Below are positions 14,957 to 23,135 of a DNA stretch of 33,103 bases, piece after piece (within the stretch, counting starts at the first letter, position 1; each line of letters starts with the position of its first letter). The position numbers were made by a program, and so were the translations under genes. The notes under the pieces are model-generated. The model did no database searches. It was not told the origin of the DNA and saw only the letters and a list, made by a program, of their open reading frames with translations. This stretch comes from Mucilaginibacter_A sp964244955. GTDB taxonomy: Bacteria; Bacteroidota; Bacteroidia; Sphingobacteriales; Sphingobacteriaceae. Location of the stretch: positions 1-33,103 of the forward strand of contig CAXTKQ010000028.1 in assembly GCA_964244955.1 (NCBI GenBank), written 5' to 3'.

Positions 14957-16861
14957 TTATTTCTTGACCAGGGTAAAATGCGAATTATCCGATTCGTACA
15001 TGGTTTGATAAAAACCTGCAATTTCAGCATACATTTCTTTCGGATAAGTCCCGGCATTTAATTGTATTTTTCTTAAGTAAACCAGCTTCCCGTCCTCCAG
15101 TTCAACCTTTGCCGTATAACTTCCGAAAGAAGTGTTAACTTGTACATTTCTTGGCCGTTCTTCTACTTTATAATCCTCCGGAAGTTGGTAAACGATCTCA
15201 TCCTGATCCACATAACCGTTGTTGATACAAACCGGAAACACGCGGTTGCGTACTTCTTTTAACGGCCTTTTTACAAAGTTTACGCGGTTGATCGGCACAA
15301 TAAAGCGTCCGTCGTTTTCGGCACCGTAATTTTGTGCTTCAAAGTTTAGTGTTTCCAATGTAACCGGTTGCTGCGTTTTTTCCTGTTTCAGCTTAAAAGA
15401 TTTAATGTCGAGGTTATCAATCAAATAAACCTGCTGCAAATTTTTCAATTGTTCCTGGTATGGTTCATCAATCAAGTCTTCCCGGTTATCGTACTGCTCG
15501 CCTTCGTACCGGGTTTCCATTTTGCCGTTCAGCGTACCGTTTTTGTTGATCGAAAAAGTACAATTACGGCTTTGAAGATTGGCCGAAGTTTTGATTTCCG
15601 GTGTCCGCATCAGCTTTCCGCCCTGATCTGTGCAGGCCACCACGTTTCTGCCGTCGGTAAAATCGCCCAAAAAGCCGAAGGGGATTTGTTTGCTGGTACA
15701 TTCAAGCCAGGTGGTGTCGTTTTTGAAAGGCAAACATAAAATAATATGGTTGCCCTGCAAACTGGCAAAACCGGCATCAATGCTTCTTTTACGGCTATGA
15801 TCTCCATAAACAATGCAGTAATACGAATCAATACCGGCAACTTTAAGCAAACCACGCATGTAGTTGACCAAACCTTTGCAATCGCCATAACCTAAACGGT
15901 CAACTTCACTTGCCAAAATTGGCTGATACCCGCCAACGCCAATTTGCACGCTGATGTAGCGTGTTTTTTGCTGCATGTATTCGTATATTTTTTTGGCTTT
16001 TTGTTTCGGATCGGGAATATCTTTCACCAGATCGCGGATATAAGCAGCCGTTTCTGCCGGAATTTCATCGCGCCCTTTTAACAGCGTATTGCTCATCCAT
16101 TTACTAAAACCTTCCCAATTGTTGAAAGAACCAGGTCTGCCGCCAAAAGAGAATTTTTCGGGGACCACTTCCACCGAAGTTAAAAACGTATGCGGATCGG
16201 GCAAAAAAGGTTCTTCACGTACCGCTTTGACATTGTTGATCTGCCAGCTATAAACCTTTTGGTCTTTTAGCAATTCGGTTTGCATTTTGCCCGAAAAGTT
16301 ACTTTCATGGATACGTAAATTCAAATCCGGCTTGCAGATGATTTTGTAAGAACTGTTTTCCACCGCCATTTCAGAAGAATAAGCTGGTAAAAATTTGGGC
16401 AAAACCAAGCTTTGCCGCTGTTTCAATTCGTACTCAAACTTAATGGTGTAAGGGTACGTGTTTGTGCCGGGTTTATAATATTTAACGCGGTCATCTTCGT
16501 ACAAAGAAAAATTGCTGATGGCACTGTTGTCGGTAAAATCTTTTTCCGAAAACTTTCCTGCTGGCAAGCCAAACTGGTTGTAAATACTGCCTTTCACCAT
16601 TTTAAGCTGTCGGCCTTTATCATAATTGATCACGATCCGTGCAAAGTCGTCGCCGTTTTTGTTCATGATCGTGATTGCTTCTTTTACATGGTAAATTACG
16701 TTGTCGGCTTCTTTAATTTCAATTGTTTCTTCCGAGTTGCGCACAATTGCATTGGCATACGGTTTCAGCCCCTGCGGAATGGAGGCAACGTCGTACAGGT
16801 TTTGAGCAAAACCGGCCGAAGCCAAACAAATCAAAAAAAAGCCTGCTGCTATGGTTTTCAT
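14957..16861 (-). CDS. DUF3857/transglutaminase-like secreted protein, apparently with an intact active site
   Basis: The protein has 634 residues with a signal peptide ending GFA before Gln20. An N-terminal DUF3857 beta domain (about 30-220) precedes a transglutaminase-like core (about 270-400) with Cys328 in GYGDCKGL, His372 in GNHIILCL and an acidic residue (Glu387) in TTWLECTS. A DUF3858-like C-terminal beta domain follows. The enzymatic reaction is unknown; the family is common in Bacteroidota envelopes. Its ATG overlaps the stop of the upstream paralogue by 4 nt (ATGA), so translation is coupled. Two motif copies lie within it (15780; degenerate at 16671). Confidence 0.88.
   Translation of the reverse strand: MKTIAAGFFLICLASAGFAQNLYDVASIPQGLKPYANAIVRNSEETIEIKEADNVIYHVKEAITIMNKNGDDFARIVINYDKGRQLKMVKGSIYNQFGLPAGKFSEKDFTDNSAISNFSLYEDDRVKYYKPGTNTYPYTIKFEYELKQRQSLVLPKFLPAYSSEMAVENSSYKIICKPDLNLRIHESNFSGKMQTELLKDQKVYSWQINNVKAVREEPFLPDPHTFLTSVEVVPEKFSFGGRPGSFNNWEGFSKWMSNTLLKGRDEIPAETAAYIRDLVKDIPDPKQKAKKIYEYMQQKTRYISVQIGVGGYQPILASEVDRLGYGDCKGLVNYMRGLLKVAGIDSYYCIVYGDHSRKRSIDAGFASLQGNHIILCLPFKNDTTWLECTSKQIPFGFLGDFTDGRNVVACTDQGGKLMRTPEIKTSANLQSRNCTFSINKNGTLNGKMETRYEGEQYDNREDLIDEPYQEQLKNLQQVYLIDNLDIKSFKLKQEKTQQPVTLETLNFEAQNYGAENDGRFIVPINRVNFVKRPLKEVRNRVFPVCINNGYVDQDEIVYQLPEDYKVEERPRNVQVNTSFGSYTAKVELEDGKLVYLRKIQLNAGTYPKEMYAEIAGFYQTMYESDNSHFTLVKK
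15780..15791 (-). repeat. Dispersed motif copy TAAAAGAAGCAT (in CDS)
   Basis: Exact copy on the coding strand, encoding part of Arg-Lys-Arg-Ser-Ile, a different frame from other coding copies. Confidence 0.8.
16671..16686 (-). repeat. Dispersed motif variant TAAAAGAAGCAATC
   Basis: TAAAAGAAGCA is intact but the end differs. It encodes Val-Lys-Glu-Ala-Ile and may be a chance partial match. Confidence 0.35.
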
Positions 16862-18828
16862 TTTTTCTTTTTGAAGGTGATGTTTGTCCTTTCGGTCTGC
16901 ACGATTTTGTTGAACAGTTCTTTTAAGTAAGGGTATTCTTCGGGTTCGTAAACCGATTTGTCTAACTGTTTCAGCTCAGTAAAACTAAACTCGTTGCCGT
17001 CCACGGAACTCTGGGAAATGTAACGTCCGCCTTTTAAAGGCAGGCTCAAACCTACCGAAGTTGGTTTGCTGATTACTTCATATTGTGCCGGAAAATTCAA
17101 ACGCAACATGATTTTGGTTTCCGAAGGTGCGCCCCAATCCACCGGATATGTTCTGTCGGCCAGTTTAAAAGGGTTTTCGGTAATCCTGTCCATAAAAAAC
17201 GGGTTAAACGAAAACCTGTCTTCGTCTGGCTTTTCGTAGGCGTTCATTTCAATTTCGTATTCTTCGCTCAAAGGCAACTCATTGTTGTCCAGGTTTTTTA
17301 CGTCCGATTTCAGGATTTTGATCTTAGGCATGTTGTCATCCAGGCTCTCTACATATTCGTCTATGCTGTTAAACTTTTTGATCTTTTTCCGTTTGTTGTA
17401 AGCTTCGTAACCAAAAGAATAATTGTTGACCGTCCCTTTAATTTTCCCGTTTTCTTCTATGTTAAGCGTGATGGTGTAGAGCGAACTTTCTTTTTGTGAA
17501 GCTTTCAGATCGGCCCAGTACGAAGGTTTTTCCAGGCTGATCACGCGTCCCTGTTCGTTAATGCAACGGACGGGCAGCAAACCAAAGGGCAGGAGCGGAT
17601 CGGTTGCATCGAGCAAATACTTTTTTTCGCCGATTTCTACCTGCGCCACCACATAATCAAAGTCGCTGACAACCGGAAAAATTTTATTGACCGAACCGTT
17701 ATCACGTGTAGAAAGAATGACCGCTTCTGCCGGCAAACCAGCGGCCGACAAAGCAGAAACCAGCGAAAGGTTAATATCCGCAGAACTGCCCGTGCGACGG
17801 TCTAATGCTTTTTTTATGCCGCCCGGGCTATAAACGCCGTATTCATCGTTCCATTTAAACCATTTTTGCAGATACAAATAAACTGCTTTTGCTTTGCCCA
17901 AATCATCTGTTGCGCCTTGCGTTATGCCTGCAATTTTATCTTTAAATAAGTCTTTCCGCTTCATTTGTTTGCCAAACATTTCGTTTGTTTTCAGTTCATA
18001 ATCAATGTCTTTCCATTCTTTGGTCAGCTTGTGTTTAACGCCGTTGTAATCGCTGTAATCAGACAGTTCAAAATACAGGGCCGAAACAAAATTGGAAGGC
18101 GCCGTCATGTATTTTTCTTCCACAAAAGCCGGAACATCAGCCATCGTATAAGTCAGCACAGAACAATCTGCCCTTAAACCGCCGCCCGGTGTAAAACAAT
18201 CGCGGGCCAGGTCCGAAGTGTTTTTGCTCAGTTTTTTGCTTCCGCGAAGCACCACGTTATAATTATAAACGGCCGGGATGCGTGCCACATATTCACTGTA
18301 AATTTTGGGCATGTCTGATTGAAAGTTCCAGCTTTTAAAATTGAAAATGAACGGCGAAACCAGCGTGTATTTGTATTCGATGATGGACCCTTCTTTCAAA
18401 TTCGGCATCGCAAACTTGACCTGGTTGGTGTATTGGGATTTGTTGATGTTGTAGATGCTGGTTTTTTCGAGCGGGGCAGACCGTATCAAACCGTTCTCAT
18501 CTTTGCTGAACGTTACGCCTTCTAAATCTTCCACGGTTTCTTCCCGGCCTTCCTGTTTACGCAGGCGGATAAGGACATCGCCATGTTCAAAACCTTTGCT
18601 GTTCAGGATTTTGATTTTTACGTGGTACTGAAACACCAGCGGCGTGTTGTCGCGGTTGCTGATGGTTGCCGTGCCAAACTCTTTTAAAACCACGGCATTC
18701 GCGCTGGAATCTTTGCTGTAAGTTTTCATTTCCAGCTCTTCGTGGGTTGGTTTTCCAAACTCAAAGTCTTGCGCGTGCGCATTTATCCCTGCCAAAAGCA
18801 GCAAATAAACAAGTAAATGTTTTTTCAA
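16858..18828 (-). CDS. DUF3857/transglutaminase-fold paralogue lacking the catalytic Cys
   Basis: This 656-residue secreted protein (signal peptide to AHA, then Gln20) has the same layout as the next gene: DUF3857 (about 25-270), transglutaminase-like core (about 295-415) and C-terminal beta domain. The active-site segment reads RRTGSSADINLSLV, with Ser349 where Cys is expected. The His position is Tyr392 (DYVVAQV), while the Asp strand LLDATD is kept. It is therefore probably a binding pseudoenzyme. The start codon is TTG (18826-18828): no ATG lies between the upstream stop and the signal peptide, and MKKHLLVYLLLL is a clear n/h-region. It is coupled to the downstream paralogue by ATGA. Confidence 0.85.
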   Translation of the reverse strand: MKKHLLVYLLLLAGINAHAQDFEFGKPTHEELEMKTYSKDSSANAVVLKEFGTATISNRDNTPLVFQYHVKIKILNSKGFEHGDVLIRLRKQEGREETVEDLEGVTFSKDENGLIRSAPLEKTSIYNINKSQYTNQVKFAMPNLKEGSIIEYKYTLVSPFIFNFKSWNFQSDMPKIYSEYVARIPAVYNYNVVLRGSKKLSKNTSDLARDCFTPGGGLRADCSVLTYTMADVPAFVEEKYMTAPSNFVSALYFELSDYSDYNGVKHKLTKEWKDIDYELKTNEMFGKQMKRKDLFKDKIAGITQGATDDLGKAKAVYLYLQKWFKWNDEYGVYSPGGIKKALDRRTGSSADINLSLVSALSAAGLPAEAVILSTRDNGSVNKIFPVVSDFDYVVAQVEIGEKKYLLDATDPLLPFGLLPVRCINEQGRVISLEKPSYWADLKASQKESSLYTITLNIEENGKIKGTVNNYSFGYEAYNKRKKIKKFNSIDEYVESLDDNMPKIKILKSDVKNLDNNELPLSEEYEIEMNAYEKPDEDRFSFNPFFMDRITENPFKLADRTYPVDWGAPSETKIMLRLNFPAQYEVISKPTSVGLSLPLKGGRYISQSSVDGNEFSFTELKQLDKSVYEPEEYPYLKELFNKIVQTERTNITFKKKK

Positions 18829-18899
18829 ATGTGAAGAAGGTTAGGTTAACCAATAGTAGAAATTTATACGGATATTTTATAACCTTTGTTCATAAAAAA

Positions 18900-18925
18900 A
18901 CAGGCATAAAAGAAGCATTGCCTGT
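18900..18925 (+). repeat. Dispersed motif copy in a perfect hairpin
   Basis: The exact motif TAAAAGAAGCAT (18907-18918) forms the loop between ACAGGCA (18900-18906) and TGCCTGT (18919-18925). It lies in the spacer between divergent genes and 65 bp upstream of the exonuclease start, so it cannot be a terminator of either neighbour. Confidence 0.85.
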
Positions 18926-18989
18926 TTAAAACCGAAGCCGGATTTTTTGGTTTTGATGGTTTTTACGACCTTAGCACTTTATTTACTGC

Positions 18990-20087
18990 ATGAAATTAAA
19001 TTTAAAACGCCCGCTTGCCTTTTTCGACCTGGAAACAACCGGTGTACACATTGGCAACGACCGGATTGTAGAAATTTCGGTGATCAAAATCCACCCGGAC
19101 GAAACGGAAGAAGTAAAAACCTGGCGCGTTAACCCGCAAATGCCGATCCCGCTCGAATCGTCTTTGGTGCATGGCATTTACGATGAGCATGTGAAAGACG
19201 AGCGCGCTTTTAAAGAACTGGCCGCAGAAATTTCCGGGTTTTTAGGCAACAGCGATTTGGCCGGATACAATTCCAACAAGTTTGATATCCCGATGCTGAT
19301 GGAAGAATTTATTCGTGCCGAAGTGGATTTCGATTTGGAAAACCGGCATTTTGTAGATGTACAAAATATTTTCCACCAGATGGAGCAACGCACTTTGCGC
19401 GCTGCTTATCAGTTTTACTGCGGAAAAGACATCATCAACGCACATTCTGCCGAAGCGGATACCCGCGCAACCATGGAAGTTTTGCTTGCCCAAATTGCAA
19501 AATACGAAGGCGCAGAATGGGAAAATAAAAAGGGCATAAAAACAGTACCGGTGGTAAACGATGTGGAAGCTTTGCACCAGTTTACCAATTTATCCAAGCC
19601 GGTTGATTTTGCCGGAAGGATGGTTTTTAACGAAGCAGGCGAAGAGCTTTTTAATTTTGGCAAACACAAAGGCAAAAAGGTGGAAGATATTTTCCAGATC
19701 GAGCCAAGTTACTATGCCTGGATGATGCAGGGCGATTTTCCGTTGTACACCAAACGCCGGTTGGAAGCGATTTATAAACGCTGGACGGCGAAAAAGAACG
19801 CCGCCAAACCACAGCAGCCAAAACCAGAAACTCAGCATAAACCGGAAGTTCAGCATAAATCCGAAGTGCCAAAGCAGGAGCAGGCCAAACCGGAACAGCC
19901 AAAACCTGATAACCAGCAGCCGAAACCATATTTCAAACCAAACCGGCCAGAAAACCAGCAACCAAAGCCGCAGCAAAGGCCGCAACATAAACCCCATCAT
20001 CCGCAACAGCCACGCCACGACGATAAACCCGCCGAGCCGATCAATGACGATATGTTGGCGCAGTTAAAGTTGAAGTTTGGAAAGTAG
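18990..20087 (+). CDS. DnaQ-like 3'-5' exonuclease with low-complexity tail
   Basis: This 365-residue protein has an N-terminal DEDDh exonuclease domain (1-175): Asp13 and Glu15 in FFDLETTG, Asp99 in NKFDIPML, and His152 and Asp157 in HSAEADTRA. A DUF3820-like segment follows (about 220-268; FNFGKHKGKKVEDI, PSYYAWMMQGDFP). Residues about 272-350 are a Pro/Gln/Lys-rich disordered linker of PKP and QQPK repeats, ending in a short conserved-looking helix (DDMLAQLKLKFGK). The domain order is common in Bacteroidota for repair exonucleases separate from the polymerase III epsilon subunit. It converges with queG. Confidence 0.92.
   Translation: MKLNLKRPLAFFDLETTGVHIGNDRIVEISVIKIHPDETEEVKTWRVNPQMPIPLESSLVHGIYDEHVKDERAFKELAAEISGFLGNSDLAGYNSNKFDIPMLMEEFIRAEVDFDLENRHFVDVQNIFHQMEQRTLRAAYQFYCGKDIINAHSAEADTRATMEVLLAQIAKYEGAEWENKKGIKTVPVVNDVEALHQFTNLSKPVDFAGRMVFNEAGEELFNFGKHKGKKVEDIFQIEPSYYAWMMQGDFPLYTKRRLEAIYKRWTAKKNAAKPQQPKPETQHKPEVQHKSEVPKQEQAKPEQPKPDNQQPKPYFKPNRPENQQPKPQQRPQHKPHHPQQPRHDDKPAEPINDDMLAQLKLKFGK
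19537..19548 (+). repeat. Dispersed motif, AC-variant TAAAAACAGTAC (in CDS)
   Basis: One mismatch from TAAAAACAGTAT, in the exonuclease gene, encoding Ile-Lys-Thr-Val-Pro. Confidence 0.4.
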
Positions 20088-20105
20088 CGATACTGTTTTT
20101 ATCGG
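20088..20105 (-). repeat. Dispersed motif AC-variant in hairpin
   Basis: TAAAAACAGTAT on the minus strand (20090-20101), flanked by CGAT and ATCG that pair exactly. It begins directly after the exonuclease stop codon. Confidence 0.75.
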
Positions 20106-20147
20106 TATAAAATTGGTGTTGTTTAAATTAGCGACACTTTTTTTATG

Positions 20148-20164
20148 CCGGTAAAAACAGCATT
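20148..20164 (+). repeat. Dispersed motif AC-variant TAAAAACAGCAT
   Basis: Exact at 20152-20163 with CCGG in front, ending against the queG stop codon. With the preceding copy it forms a head-to-head inverted pair across the 76-bp convergent spacer. Confidence 0.75.
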
Positions 20165-21106
20165 CAACCATTCTTTAAAAAATCAATATTCCTTTTTAAA
20201 CCTGCAAACTTCGTCCGTTTTACCGCCGAGTTTTTAAAGACTTTTTTAAAGGTGTCTTCCGTAATTTCTTCCCAATCGGCTTTCGTNNNNNNNNNNGGAC
20301 AAAAGTTCTGGCGGCGGCTGGAAAGATGGCTCGTTGTGCAAAACAGAAAAGCGGTTCCAGGGGCAAACATCCTGGCAAATATCGCAGCCAAACATCCAAT
20401 TGTCGGTTTTGCCTTTAAACTCTTGCGGGATTTCGTTTTTCAGTTCGATGGTTAAGTAAGAAATGCAACGGCTGCCATCTACAACGGCAGGCGCAACAAT
20501 GGCTTCAGTCGGGCAGGCATCGAGGCAGCGCGTGCAAGTGCCGCAATGGTCTTTAGTTGGTTCGATGTCGTATTCCAGTTCCAAATCAACAATTAGTTCG
20601 GCCAGAAAAAAGAAGGAACCTTTTTGCTTGCTGATGAGGTTTCCGTTTTTTCCGATCCAGCCCATTCCTGCTTTTTTGGCCCAGGCGCGGTCTAAAACCG
20701 GTGCCGAATCAACAAAAGCACGTCCGCCAACCTCGCCGATTTTTTCCTGGATAAAAGCTAACAATTGAAACAGTTTTTGCTTGATGACATCATGATAATC
20801 GGTGCCAAAAGCATAATTAGAAATTTTTGGAGCTTCGGGATCGTGCTGTTTTTGCGGGTTAAAATAATTTAAACCCAAAGAGATAACCGATTTGGCGCCA
20901 TCTACCAGCAAGCGCGGGTCGAGGCGTTTATCAAAATGGTTTTCCATATAAGCCATTTCGCCGTGGAAACCTTGCTTCAACCAGTTTTCCAGGCGCGGCG
21001 CTTCCTCTTCCAAAAAACCGGCTTTCGCAATACCGCAAAACAAAAATCCCAGCTTTTGGGCTTCTGCTTTGATTAATTGGCTGTACTTGAATGGATTGGA
21101 TTGCAT
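20164..21106 (-). CDS. queG: Epoxyqueuosine reductase (interrupted by an N gap)
   Basis: QueG performs the last step of queuosine synthesis, reducing epoxyqueuosine in tRNA with cobalamin and two [4Fe-4S] clusters. Visible are the ferredoxin-like motifs CGTCTRCLDACP and CDICQDVCPW, plus VDSAPVLDRAWAKKAGMGWIG. The C-terminal piece TKADWEEITEDTFKKVFKN to the TGA at 20164-20166 is in a different frame from the rest only because ten N (20287-20296) were inserted. The frame is restored if the true gap is a multiple of three. With 3-9 missing bases the protein is about 311-313 residues, a usual length. The start at 21106 (MQSNPFKYSQ) is chosen because a perfect -7 box ends 8 nt before it. Confidence 0.93.
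20287..20296. other. Assembly gap (10 N) inside queG
   Basis: A scaffold join of nominal length, falling between PPELLS and TKADW of QueG. The reading frame shows that ten is not the real length. Confidence 0.97.
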
Positions 21107-21114
21107 TATTAACG

Positions 21115-21122
21115 CAAAGATA
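21115..21122 (-). promoter_or_regulatory. Predicted -7 box of queG (near-leaderless)
   Basis: TATCTTTG on the minus strand is a perfect TAnnTTTG. Its last base is 9 nt from the A of the ATG, so the leader would be only a few bases. A TTTA at 16 bp upstream is a weak -33 candidate. Confidence 0.6.
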
Positions 21123-21182
21123 AGTACATTGCATAATGTAAACAGCAACCGTTCTGCGTTATGCTTAACAAATTTATGGTGC

Positions 21183-21194
21183 TAAAAGAAGCAT
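21183..21194 (+). repeat. Dispersed motif copy TAAAAGAAGCAT (intergenic)
   Basis: Exact copy between divergent queG and the 21307 gene. GGTGCT (21179-21184) can pair with AGCATC (21190-21195), using one wobble. Confidence 0.85.
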
Positions 21195-21268
21195 CGTTTT
21201 TGGTTCTGTTAAGCTTTTTTCAGGATAAAAATATTTTAAAAAAAACTTTTATTTGCTAATTTATTTAG

Positions 21269-21276
21269 TATTTTTG
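21269..21276 (+). promoter_or_regulatory. Predicted -7 box of the 21307 operon
   Basis: TATTTTTG matches TAnnTTTG. TTTG at 21252-21255 lies 13 bp upstream, closer than the consensus spacing. The leader would be about 27 nt. Confidence 0.5.
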
Positions 21277-21306
21277 ATTGTTCTAAATTTAGAAACCCTA
21301 ACAATT

Positions 21307-21618
21307 ATGCAAACATTTGATTTAGAATTGCGGGTAAAAACTTTCGGCTCGGTAATTACCTGGGAAATTTTTTTGGAGGATGTAACCGACAGAAACCGGC
21401 GGGTTAAAGATTGGTTACAAGCGGATGGTTTCCGTTACAAAAAACTTCCAAGTTATACCATTCAAGATGATGTTTTAACTGTTTTTGCAGGCAGTCAGGG
21501 CATCATCGGCGGAACTTTGACTTGTGAAGTTTTGATTAACAATATTAGCCAGCCGGAAAAACTGATTTCAAAAGTGGAAGAAACAGAATATGCAAAAGTT
21601 AATTACCAGATTGGATGA
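21307..21618 (+). CDS. Hypothetical protein, 103 residues
   Basis: Not recognised. It begins MQTFDLELRVKTFGSVITWE, is soluble and alternates predicted strands with no signal peptide or Cys. Family members were not recalled. The ATG at 21307 follows a good -7 box, while an earlier in-frame start overlaps that box. It overlaps the next gene by 4 nt (ATGA), so the two are translationally coupled and probably functionally linked. Confidence 0.75.
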   Translation: MQTFDLELRVKTFGSVITWEIFLEDVTDRNRRVKDWLQADGFRYKKLPSYTIQDDVLTVFAGSQGIIGGTLTCEVLINNISQPEKLISKVEETEYAKVNYQIG

Positions 21619-22580
21619 AAAAACTGTACTTATTGTTTGCTGTTTTTATGCTGGTAAAAACAGTATCGGCACAAGTTTTATTGGAAGATAAAGACGGCGA
21701 CAAAATTGTAAACAACAACATTTTGGTTAACCCGCAAGTTAGCCGTTTGTCGCTTATTAAAGTAAATACCGGCGACCAATCGTTGGGCTTTAGTTATTTT
21801 ACGTCGTCTGCCTTGCACGATCCGGCAAAATATGCAGTGCAGGAATTTGGGTTGAAAGCATCGCCAACGGCAGGTTACGCGGCCGTGTTCCGTAATGGGC
21901 AGTTTTCGCCTGGCATCAAAGCCAATTATGGTTTTACGCTGGTCAACCCGTTTAACCGTGCAACCACAAGTAAAACAGTTGACTGGCTGGGCGTTGATTT
22001 GGGCTACAATTACGATAAATATTTGCTGTACCAGCCAACATCAGCTTTTGCAGACCAGTTGTACAACAAAATTTCGCAGACCTATTTTGCAACGCTTAGT
22101 TATAATTTTTTGCTCAGCAGCAAGTTTATCATCAACTTAAAAACCGGCTACAACAGGCGCAACAATTATGCAGATTTAAGTTCGGTGGAAGTGAACGACA
22201 TTGCCACAATTAATAACGGGACTACGCGAAGGCAAATTGTTAGTTCGAGTACGGCCAGCCAGGGGAATTATGTAGAATATAATGCTTTTCCGCAAGTGGT
22301 GTCTTTTACAAGGGCAACGCAAACAGATGACCCAAGTTCGGAAAATGCAAGTAAGTTGAGGCTGGGCTATACCTTGTTTGTAAAAAACCAATTTTCATCT
22401 TACTTAAACAAAACCGATGCCGGCGTTATCTTTTTCCTGACCAAACAAGATAAAAGCGGTATCCGGAACCCCGTGCTTGGTTTTATCATTCAGGCCGTAA
22501 ATTTGTTTGACACGCAGCATTTGGACAACGGCTTGCAAAACCGTATCCGCGTTGGTTTTACAACAAACTTTTCTTTGTGA
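21615..22580 (+). CDS. Putative outer-membrane beta-barrel protein, unknown function
   Basis: This 321-residue protein has a signal peptide (MKKLYLLFAVFMLVKTVSA before Gln20). Alternating aromatic strands follow (YAAVFRNGQF, GVDLGYNYDKYLLYQ, FIINLKTGYN, LRLGYTLFVKNQF), and it ends GFTTNFSL, compatible with a barrel. No family was recognised. Coupled by ATGA to the small upstream gene. The signal peptide codons carry an AC-type copy of the dispersed motif. Confidence 0.75.
   Translation: MKKLYLLFAVFMLVKTVSAQVLLEDKDGDKIVNNNILVNPQVSRLSLIKVNTGDQSLGFSYFTSSALHDPAKYAVQEFGLKASPTAGYAAVFRNGQFSPGIKANYGFTLVNPFNRATTSKTVDWLGVDLGYNYDKYLLYQPTSAFADQLYNKISQTYFATLSYNFLLSSKFIINLKTGYNRRNNYADLSSVEVNDIATINNGTTRRQIVSSSTASQGNYVEYNAFPQVVSFTRATQTDDPSSENASKLRLGYTLFVKNQFSSYLNKTDAGVIFFLTKQDKSGIRNPVLGFIIQAVNLFDTQHLDNGLQNRIRVGFTTNFSL
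21655..21666 (+). repeat. Dispersed motif AC-variant TAAAAACAGTAT (in CDS)
   Basis: Exact AC/T variant in the signal peptide of the barrel protein. GCTGGT and ATCGGC flanking the AAAAACAGT loop can pair over six positions with two wobbles. Confidence 0.7.
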
Positions 22581-22669
22581 TAATGCGTAACTTAAAACCA
22601 GCAGCCGTTATAATCCCAACCGTTCTAAAAAAAATTAAAATTTTACTTTACAATCCGGTTTTTTTAGTT

Positions 22670-22677
22670 TAGCTTTA
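22670..22677 (+). promoter_or_regulatory. Possible -7 box upstream of the 22774 gene
   Basis: TAGCTTTA differs from TAnnTTTG at the last base. Nothing else is seen in 22581-22773. Confidence 0.25.
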
Positions 22678-22773
22678 TTTTATTGATAATCCGATAGTTA
22701 ATCAAGCCGCACCTGTTAATTTCAGCGCTAAAGTATTTAACATTATCATCAAACCATTAATCAACCAGCATCT

Positions 22774-23124
22774 ATGGATACCCGTAAACATTCCATTTCG
22801 TATGCTTCTTTTATCACCAAAACTTACCGTTGGTCAATTGCTTATTTACAAAGAAAAAGGGCATTTAAATATGTAACGCTGTTGTCTGTAGTCCTGTTTT
22901 GCACTTTAACGCGTTACGTAGTGCTTTCTTTGGATAAAACCGAAGTAAGGCAAACCCAGGCAAAGCCGGTCAGATTTAAATTGTTAAAACTTCCGCTTGT
23001 ACGGGCAAAAGCTATTTTAAAAAGCGAAGCCGCGGCAATGAACCGACAATACCGGCACAAAACAAAACCTTTAAGCTTTAAAAATGCCAAAAGCAACAGC
23101 CTGTACATTTATGCCTTAAACTGA
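22774..23124 (+). CDS. Small single-pass membrane protein, unknown
   Basis: This 116-residue protein is very basic. A hydrophobic segment at about 33-53 (VTLLSVVLFCTLTRYVVLSL) lies between a basic N-terminal and a basic C-terminal tail (KPVRFKLLKLPLVRAK). No family was recognised. It ends 11 nt before the DUF2235 gene on the same strand, so co-transcription is likely. The start codon is uncertain because residues 10-15 are encoded by a dispersed-motif copy. Confidence 0.6.
   Translation: MDTRKHSISYASFITKTYRWSIAYLQRKRAFKYVTLLSVVLFCTLTRYVVLSLDKTEVRQTQAKPVRFKLLKLPLVRAKAILKSEAAAMNRQYRHKTKPLSFKNAKSNSLYIYALN
22802..22813 (-). repeat. Dispersed motif copy TAAAAGAAGCAT (in CDS)
   Basis: Exact copy, antisense near the start of the small membrane protein gene, encoding Tyr-Ala-Ser-Phe-Ile. 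Confidence 0.8.
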
Positions 23125-23135
23125 TGTAAAATTAG

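Noticed and set aside
20164..20391. Separate small gene downstream of queG
   Set aside because: Its sequence is the C-terminus of QueG, displaced in frame only by the run of N.
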